Source: Scatosoma sp045655705 (lineage in GTDB: Bacteria > Bacillota > Clostridia > Christensenellales > Borkfalkiaceae). From it: 12,203 bases of DNA. The notes below the pieces were generated by a model that saw only the letters and a program-made list of their open reading frames with translations, was not told the DNA's origin and ran no database searches. This document shows, piece after piece, positions 7,356 to 12,203 of the stretch. How positions within the stretch are numbered: position 1 is the stretch's first letter; every line of letters starts with the position of its first letter. A program made the translations under genes and the position numbers. The DNA lies in the NCBI GenBank assembly GCA_045655705.1, contig JAZOPU010000144.1, forward strand, positions 1 through 12,203. Reading direction: 5' to 3'.

Positions 7356-8083
7356 TTCCGCTCCTTGCAAAGAATTTCCTTTGCGTTTTGCACCCGCTCT
7401 TTCGTCGGCGCTTGCACGTCTTTTAAAGGATATTCCATACCCAACTTTTCGTATTTCACCACGCCCATGGTGTGATAGGGCAACACTTCCACCTTGTCCA
7501 CCGTTTCCAGCGTATCAATGAACGCGCGCGTGCGTTTCAAACTCTCGTCGTTATCGGTAATATTTGGCACAAGCACTTGGCGTATCCACGTTTTCTTACC
7601 GTTATCGCTCAAAAATCTTGCAAAATCCAGCGTGTTTTTATTACTTTGCCCCGTAAGCTTTTTACACTCCGTATCGTCGATATGTTTAATATCAAGCAGG
7701 AACAAATCGGTAACTTCGAGTAGCTTTTTATGCAATTCCACGCTTTTAACGTCGTCTTTTCTAAACGTAAAGCCCGAAGTATCCACGCAGGTATGCACGC
7801 CCTGTTTTTTCAAAATAGTGAAAAGCTCAATCACGAACTCAATTTGCAGCAGCGGTTCTCCGCCTGTAACGGTTACCCCGCCGTCCTTACCAAAGTAGTT
7901 CTTATAACGGATTGCACGCTTTGCGATCGCCTCGGCTTCGTGTTCTTCTCCGCCCGCGCCCCAAGTATCGGGGTTATGGCAATACTGACAGCGAAGCGGA
8001 CAGCCTTGCAAAAATACGACGAAACGAATACCGGGCCCGTCCACCGTACCGAAAGATTCAAATGAATGAATACGACCTGTCAA
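7352..8083 (-). CDS. pflA: pyruvate formate-lyase activating enzyme (radical SAM)
   Basis: A 243-aa radical SAM enzyme that abstracts hydrogen from the PFL glycine to make the glycyl radical, using a 4Fe-4S cluster and S-adenosylmethionine; cytosolic and anaerobic. Visible: GRIHSFESFGTVDGPGIR (3-20), the cluster cysteines Cys28, Cys32 and Cys35 in GCPLRCQYCHN, the SAM-binding TGGEPLLQ (73-80), DIKH (131-134) and LPYHTMG (201-207). The E. coli protein is 246 aa. I chose the TTG at 8083 because AGGAGG (8095-8090) stands 6 nt before it and the product then starts like other PflA proteins. The ATG at 8101 would place the Shine-Dalgarno inside the gene, and extending to 8173 would start in the promoter spacer. 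It is the first gene of the operon, unlike the common pflB-pflA order. Here the glycine it must activate sits on a separate 77-aa chain, so the substrate may be that chain alone or its complex with PflB. Confidence 0.95.
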   Translation of the reverse strand: MTGRIHSFESFGTVDGPGIRFVVFLQGCPLRCQYCHNPDTWGAGGEEHEAEAIAKRAIRYKNYFGKDGGVTVTGGEPLLQIEFVIELFTILKKQGVHTCVDTSGFTFRKDDVKSVELHKKLLEVTDLFLLDIKHIDDTECKKLTGQSNKNTLDFARFLSDNGKKTWIRQVLVPNITDNDESLKRTRAFIDTLETVDKVEVLPYHTMGVVKYEKLGMEYPLKDVQAPTKERVQNAKEILCKERK

Positions 8084-8095
8084 ACCGCTCCTCCT
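8081..8095 (-). promoter_or_regulatory. ribosome binding site that fixes a TTG start for pflA
   Basis: AGGAGG at 8095-8090 on the minus strand lies 6 nt before TTG at 8083-8081. A nearby ATG at 8101 has its only purine-rich stretch (GGAG) abutting it and cannot use this site. This supports the unusual TTG start. Confidence 0.75.
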
Positions 8096-8105
8096 GCGCA
8101 TCTCC

Positions 8106-8140
8106 AAAAAAAGAGCGTACGCGCAAAACTCGCGCGACGC
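8106..8140 (-). promoter_or_regulatory. attenuator-like hairpin with U tract in the pflA leader
   Basis: In the transcript from the proximal promoter, GCGTCGCGC (8140-8132) can pair with GCGCGTACGC (8124-8115) with one bulged base and a 7-nt loop. The hairpin is followed by CTC-type bases and seven T (8112-8106). This has the form of an intrinsic terminator, but it lies between the promoter and the first gene, 11 nt before the Shine-Dalgarno site. No leader peptide, T-box or known riboswitch is recognised. It could instead be a stabilising 5' hairpin. Confidence 0.5.
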
Positions 8141-8157
8141 CCTCGTGCTACAATGAT

Positions 8158-8186
8158 AGTATATCACACCCAATAAAGTTTGTCAA
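8158..8186 (-). promoter_or_regulatory. sigma-A promoter of the pyruvate formate-lyase operon (proximal)
   Basis: Minus-strand TTGACA (8186-8181), a perfect -35, is spaced exactly 17 nt from TATACT (8163-8158). Transcription would start near 8151 and give a leader of about 68 nt before the pflA TTG. No clear Rex, FNR or CRP-type operator was recognised beside it. Confidence 0.8.
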
Positions 8187-8227
8187 GGTTTTACGCGCAA
8201 ATTTTCAAGTATTTTTTTACCAATACT

Positions 8228-8256
8228 ATTATACCGCACCTGCGCAAAAAATTCAA
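8228..8256 (-). promoter_or_regulatory. second promoter of the pyruvate formate-lyase operon (distal)
   Basis: Minus-strand TTGAAT (8256-8251) is spaced 17 nt from a perfect TATAAT (8233-8228), 70 bp upstream of the proximal promoter. Both would feed the same leader hairpin and pflA. Confidence 0.5.
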
Positions 8257-8360
8257 TCGCTTTCACGCTTTCTTTCCGCAAAATTTTATTTTTTCTCACA
8301 ATCGTGCGTGCACCAAAGGCGAATGGCGCAAAACTTTGTTTTGCTTTTTTGGGGCTTATA

Positions 8361-8550
8361 CCGTCCTTTCGGACGGCGATTGCCATCGAGGCGCAAGGGT
8401 TTCACCCCTGCACCCCACAAGGAGCAACGCTCCTTGACCACCTGTTTTAATATTTCCACAACTTTTTCGCATAGCGAAAAAACTTCACTTGCGCTTAGCG
8501 CATACTTCACTACACCGTTACTTCACTTTTCACACAGTGAAAAACTTCAC
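8361..8550. repeat. cluster of short palindromes with interspersed ACTTCACT repeats
   Basis: Non-coding stretch downstream of rpoC. Perfect hairpins: CCGTCC/GGACGG with a TTTC loop (8361-8376), AAGGAGC/GCTCCTT (8419-8435), TTTTTCGC/GCGAAAAA (8463-8481), TGCGCT/AGCGCA (8490-8502) and TTTTCAC/GTGAAAA (8527-8543). ACTTCACT occurs at 8482, 8504 and 8520, and again as ACTTCAC at 8544, between the last palindromes. The repeat word is constant while the palindromes differ in sequence. Spacing (22, 16 and 24 nt) and arm sequences do not fit a CRISPR array. The rest of the spacer (8190-8360) is AT-rich, with only the distal promoter recognised. Confidence 0.7.
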
Positions 8551-8554
8551 CACG

Positions 8555-8589
8555 AAAAAAACCAGCATAGCTTGCGCTGTGCTGGTTTT
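8555..8589 (-). terminator. intrinsic terminator of rpoC
   Basis: A 14-bp stem (8558-8571 with 8576-8589, one mismatch, 4-nt loop) begins 5 nt after the rpoC stop. On the minus strand the transcript continues into a run of seven T (8561-8555, partly in the stem). It should end the rpoBC transcript and separate it from the pyruvate formate-lyase operon. Confidence 0.85.
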
Positions 8590-8594
8590 CTTGT

Positions 8595-11500
8595 TTATGC
8601 GTTTTCTTTTTCGTCAGCCGATTTTTCCGCTTGGGCGTTGTAACCGCCTACGTATTGAGGCGTAACGCTCTTATACGATTTTGTACCCGTACCTGCGGGA
8701 ATGAGCTTACCGATAATGACGTTTTCTTTCAAGCCGACAAGGTAGTCGCGCTTGGTTCTAATAGCCGCTTCCGTGAGTACTCTCGACGTTTCTTGGAAGG
8801 ACGCCGCGGACAAGAAGCTGTCCGTTGCAAGCGCCGCTTTCGTGATACCAAGGAGCACTCGCTTTGCAAGTGCGGGTCTGCCGCCTGCCGCCATCGCTTT
8901 CGCGCTTTCGTCTTGGAAGGTAACCATGTCCACGAGTTCGCCAGGGAGCAAGTTCGTATCCCCTGCGTTCTCTACGCGAACCTTTTTAAGCATTTGACGA
9001 ACGATAATTTCAACGTGCTTGTCGTTGATTTCAACGCCTTGCGAACGGTATACCGATTGTACTTGTTCCAAGATATAATCTTGCACGCCTTTCACGCCTT
9101 GTACGCGCAGGATATCCTGCGGGTATACGCTACCTGCGTTAAGGAGCACGCCGGGCATTACCTTTTCGCCTTCTTTGACTTTGATTTCCGCGTTGAACGG
9201 GAGCGTGTATTCTTTCTTCAACTCACCCGTCTTTTCGTCCATAATCTTGATATGCTTAGAACCGTCGGAATCGTCGATAGAAATGATACCGTCCACTTCG
9301 CAGACCGTTGCACAGCCCTTGGGTTTTCTCACTTCAAACAATTCTTCGACACGAGGCAAACCTTGCGTGATGTCGCCCGTCGCCGCGATACCGCCCGTGT
9401 GGAACGTACGCATCGTAAGCTGTGTACCAGGTTCACCGATAGATTGCGCCGCGATCGTACCAACCGCTTCGCCCACTTGTACGGGGAGCGTCGTCGCCAT
9501 GTTCTTACCGTAGCACTTCGCGCATACGCCGAATCTCGACGAACAAGCAAAGATACTTCTAATCGAAACTTCCGTAAGACCCGCTTTCACGATTTTGTCC
9601 GCTTCCGCTTCGTCGATAAACTCGTTCATGGAAACGAGAATTTCGCCCGTTTCAGGGTGTACGACGTCTTCCGCCGCAAATCTACCCAAAATACGCGATT
9701 TCAAGCCTTCGATTTCTTTACCGACCGTATCGTAGATTGCGCGAACTTTCATGCCTTGGGGTTTTCTGCCCGCACAGCAATCTTCTTCGCGAACGATAAT
9801 TTCGTGCGATACGTCCACCAAACGACGGGTCAAATAACCCGAGTCCGCCGTTTTAAGAGCGGTATCGGTCAAACCTTTACGTCCACCGTGGGAAGAAATG
9901 AAATATTCAAGAACGGAAAGACCGTTTCTAAAGCACGATTTAACGGGAACTTCGATCTTTTTACCTTGGGGGTTAACCATTAGACCACGCATACCTGCGA
10001 GCTGTTTAATCTGGTCGATCGAACCACGCGCGCCCGAGTCCGCCATCATCCAAATGGGGTTGAACTTATCTTCTTCGCCTTGCTTTTTGAGCAAGCTTGC
10101 AACCTTATCCGTCGCGCTATCCCATTGCGAGATAACCGCGCTGTAACGTTCTTCTTCGTTCAAAAGACCACGCGCAAATTTTTTCGCAATCTTGGAAACT
10201 TCTTGTTCCGCATTGTCGATAATTTCCTGCTTTTCTTGGGGAATTTTCATATCGAATACGGACGTCGTAAGAGCGGCGATCGTGGAATATTTATAACCTC
10301 TTTCTTTCATTGCGTCCAAAACGTAGGAAGCCTTGGGAGCTTTACCCGTTCTAAACGACGCTTCAACGATTCTCGAAAGGTGCTTTTTACCGATTGCTCT
10401 TGCGTTGCCGATAAATTCGGTGTCAAGCTCCAAACGCAAATACGATTCAGGCGTTTCTCTCTTAACAAAACCAAGGTCTTGAGGCAGTCCTTCGTTATAG
10501 ATAAGTCTACCGATCGTCGTTTTGATAATACCCGTAACTTCGAGTTTACCCGTCTTTTCGTTGCGACGCACTTCCGCACAGCGAACGGGCGTTTCGCCGT
10601 CCTTGTTTTCGATAGGACATTTATAAGGCAAGGGCAAATCTTCAAACTTACCTTCGGGCAATTCCACCACGCGTTTTAAATACATTTCGTCCTGTTCGTG
10701 CGCAACTTTGTTTTGGTATGCCAAAATTGCTTCGTTTTCAGACGCATACACGGGCGCAACGTACACTTCGCCATTGGGGTCAGGACGACCTTGGCTATCA
10801 TACGTTTTACCTTCTTCGCGACGCTTGATCGTAAGACAGTACGCACCGATAATCATATCTTGCGTGGGCGACATAACCGATTTACCGTCGGCAAGTTTCA
10901 AAATATTGTTCGCCGAAAGCATCAAGAATCTTGCTTCCGCTTGCGCTTCCACGCTCAAAGGAAGGTGCACAGCCATTTGGTCGCCGTCGAAGTCGGCGTT
11001 GAACGGTCCGCAAACGAGCGGGGAAATTTTGATTGCACGACCTTCGATAAGCACAGGCTCAAACGCTTGAATAGACAAGCGGTGGAGCGTGGGTGCACGG
11101 TTCAAAAGCACGGGGTGGTCTTTGATGACGTCTTCTAACACGTTCCAAACCATATCTTTGGCTTTTTCCACGGCACGTTTTGCCGTTTTAATGTTATGGC
11201 ATTGACCGCTTTCAACCAGCCGTTTCATAATAAACGGTTTGAAAAGCTCGATTGCCATTTCCTTGGGCAAACCGCATTGATAAATTTTCAGTTCAGGACC
11301 AACGACGATAACCGAACGGCCCGAATAGTCTACACGCTTACCAAGCAAGTTTTGACGGAAACGCCCTTGCTTACCGCGGAGCATTGCGGAAAGGGATTTC
11401 AAGTCACGGTTAGAAGGTCCGGAAAGTGCCTTACCTCTTCTGCCGTTGTCCACGAGCGCGTCTACCGCTTCCTGCAACATACGTTTTTCGTTTTTAATGA

Positions 11501-12203
11501 TCATATCGGGCGCGCCGATTTCCATCATTTTCTTCAAACGGTTGTTACGGTTGATAACACGGCGATACAAATCGTTCAAATCGGACGTAGCAAATCTACC
11601 GCCGTCAAGCTGTACCATAGGGCGGATATCGGGCGGGATTACGGGAAGTACCGTCAAAATCATCCATTCAGGGCGGTTACCGCTCTTTCTGAACGATTCG
11701 ATAACTTCCAAACGCTTAATCGCCTTGATCGCCTTTTGACCGGGGCCTTTGGGGTTGTTCGTGCCTTCGTCAAGCGCTTTTTTACATTCTTCGCTTTCCT
11801 TGTCGAGATCAACAGCCATTAAAAGTTCGCGAATGGATTCCGCACCCATACCCACTTTCAAGCCCGTAACCGACGAATCGCCGTAACGTTCTTCGATCTC
11901 ACGAAGTTGTTTGTCCGTGATAACTTGCTTATATTCCAGCTCGTCTACGCTGCCGGGGTTGATAACCACGTAGGAGGCAAAGTAGATAACCTGTTCAAGC
12001 TGTTTAGGTCCCATATTCAAAAGCAAACCGATTTTAGAAGGAACGCCCTTGAAATACCAAATATGGGAAACGGGTGCGGCAAGCTCAATGTGCCCCATTC
12101 TTTCACGGCGCACTTTGGAACGCGTGATTTCCACTCCGCACTTTTCACATACGTGACCTTTATATTTTACTCTCTTATACTTACCGCAATGACACTCCCA
12201 ATC
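8595..12203 (-). CDS. rpoC: DNA-directed RNA polymerase subunit beta' (5' end cut by window edge)
   Basis: Largest subunit of RNA polymerase. 1202 residues are in the window and the frame is open to the right edge, so the true start lies outside, probably some 50-70 codons away. The first in-window residues form the N-terminal zinc cluster (CHC at 12194-12186, then CEKC at 12149-12138). Other marks: the lid/rudder region with LLGKRVDYSGRSV, the catalytic NADFDGD (11000-10980) whose aspartates hold the active-site magnesium, the second zinc site (Cys of REEDC near 9778, CSSRFGVCAKC near 9513-9545) and the bridge helix/trigger loop with GEPGTQLTMRTFHTGG (about 9390-9450). The GTG at 12134 is an internal valine, not a start. 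The C terminus is a short charged tail (AEKSADEKENA). No large insertion is apparent. The gene normally follows rpoB. Downstream there is no rpsL/rpsG/fusA cluster, but a terminator and fermentation genes. Confidence 0.98.
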   Translation of the reverse strand, partial: DWECHCGKYKRVKYKGHVCEKCGVEITRSKVRRERMGHIELAAPVSHIWYFKGVPSKIGLLLNMGPKQLEQVIYFASYVVINPGSVDELEYKQVITDKQLREIEERYGDSSVTGLKVGMGAESIRELLMAVDLDKESEECKKALDEGTNNPKGPGQKAIKAIKRLEVIESFRKSGNRPEWMILTVLPVIPPDIRPMVQLDGGRFATSDLNDLYRRVINRNNRLKKMMEIGAPDMIIKNEKRMLQEAVDALVDNGRRGKALSGPSNRDLKSLSAMLRGKQGRFRQNLLGKRVDYSGRSVIVVGPELKIYQCGLPKEMAIELFKPFIMKRLVESGQCHNIKTAKRAVEKAKDMVWNVLEDVIKDHPVLLNRAPTLHRLSIQAFEPVLIEGRAIKISPLVCGPFNADFDGDQMAVHLPLSVEAQAEARFLMLSANNILKLADGKSVMSPTQDMIIGAYCLTIKRREEGKTYDSQGRPDPNGEVYVAPVYASENEAILAYQNKVAHEQDEMYLKRVVELPEGKFEDLPLPYKCPIENKDGETPVRCAEVRRNEKTGKLEVTGIIKTTIGRLIYNEGLPQDLGFVKRETPESYLRLELDTEFIGNARAIGKKHLSRIVEASFRTGKAPKASYVLDAMKERGYKYSTIAALTTSVFDMKIPQEKQEIIDNAEQEVSKIAKKFARGLLNEEERYSAVISQWDSATDKVASLLKKQGEEDKFNPIWMMADSGARGSIDQIKQLAGMRGLMVNPQGKKIEVPVKSCFRNGLSVLEYFISSHGGRKGLTDTALKTADSGYLTRRLVDVSHEIIVREEDCCAGRKPQGMKVRAIYDTVGKEIEGLKSRILGRFAAEDVVHPETGEILVSMNEFIDEAEADKIVKAGLTEVSIRSIFACSSRFGVCAKCYGKNMATTLPVQVGEAVGTIAAQSIGEPGTQLTMRTFHTGGIAATGDITQGLPRVEELFEVRKPKGCATVCEVDGIISIDDSDGSKHIKIMDEKTGELKKEYTLPFNAEIKVKEGEKVMPGVLLNAGSVYPQDILRVQGVKGVQDYILEQVQSVYRSQGVEINDKHVEIIVRQMLKKVRVENAGDTNLLPGELVDMVTFQDESAKAMAAGGRPALAKRVLLGITKAALATDSFLSAASFQETSRVLTEAAIRTKRDYLVGLKENVIIGKLIPAGTGTKSYKSVTPQYVGGYNAQAEKSADEKENA

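Noticed and set aside
8183..8510. Small minus-strand open frames of 67 and 74 codons in the rpoC-pflA spacer
   Set aside because: They run through palindromes and promoter elements, have no good ribosome site and no recognisable domain.
8463..8550. CRISPR array
   Set aside because: The repeated unit is only 8 nt, the spacings are irregular at 16-24 nt, the intervening segments are mostly palindromic, and no cas gene is present.
8631..9983. Plus-strand open frame (450 codons) opposite rpoC, with smaller ones up to 11822
   Set aside because: Same shadow effect. RpoC motifs on the minus strand account for the coding constraint throughout.
12134..12203. Treating the GTG at 12134 as the rpoC start
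   Set aside because: The same frame stays open to the window edge and encodes the expected N-terminal zinc cluster just upstream, so the gene is merely cut by the window.

Overview
The window looks like the chromosome of an anaerobic, fermentative, low-to-medium GC Gram-positive bacterium (Bacillota, probably Clostridia). The reasons are strong AGGAGG-type Shine-Dalgarno sites, a clostridial-style RpoC with two zinc clusters, a pyruvate formate-lyase fermentation operon, pyruvate phosphate dikinase, and sigma-A promoters of TTGACA-17-TATAAT type. The clade cannot be fixed further from this sequence. Every convincing gene is on the minus strand, so transcription runs from high to low coordinates. 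The long plus-strand open frames are antisense shadows.

In transcription order the layout is as follows. (1) rpoC, 12203 to 8595, has its 5' end outside the window and ends at a strong intrinsic terminator. (2) A 511-bp spacer (8084-8594) holds a cluster of small palindromes with an interspersed ACTTCACT repeat, two sigma-A-like promoters and a leader hairpin followed by seven U. (3) The pyruvate formate-lyase operon comprises pflA (activating enzyme, 8083-7352), a thioredoxin-like protein with a CANC motif coupled to it by an ATGA overlap (7355-7038), a pflB that lacks the glycyl radical domain (6965-4932), and a separate 77-residue gene that is exactly that missing domain (4886-4653). A hairpin follows. 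(4) A membrane-anchored ComEC-like metallo-beta-lactamase protein (4584-3460) is followed closely by tcdA (3454-2765) and a perfect 15-bp terminator. (5) ppdK has its own promoters and runs off the left edge at the codon of its catalytic cysteine.

The most notable feature is the two-gene pyruvate formate-lyase. The catalytic barrel with the Cys-Cys active site and the C-terminal glycyl radical domain are separate proteins. They are split at the linker, each has its own Shine-Dalgarno site, and three in-frame stop codons lie between them. The large chain (677 aa) and small chain (77 aa) together equal one normal PflB (about 760 aa). No intact PflB is in the window. A stand-alone radical subunit could be replaced after oxygen cleavage, much as GrcA/YfiD is a spare part for ordinary PFL, but here it would be obligatory. 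A thioredoxin-like protein in the same transcription unit fits a redox-maintenance theme.

Metabolically, ppdK interconverts PEP and pyruvate, and PFL converts pyruvate and CoA to acetyl-CoA and formate. The two ends of the window therefore meet at the pyruvate node, although they are separately transcribed.
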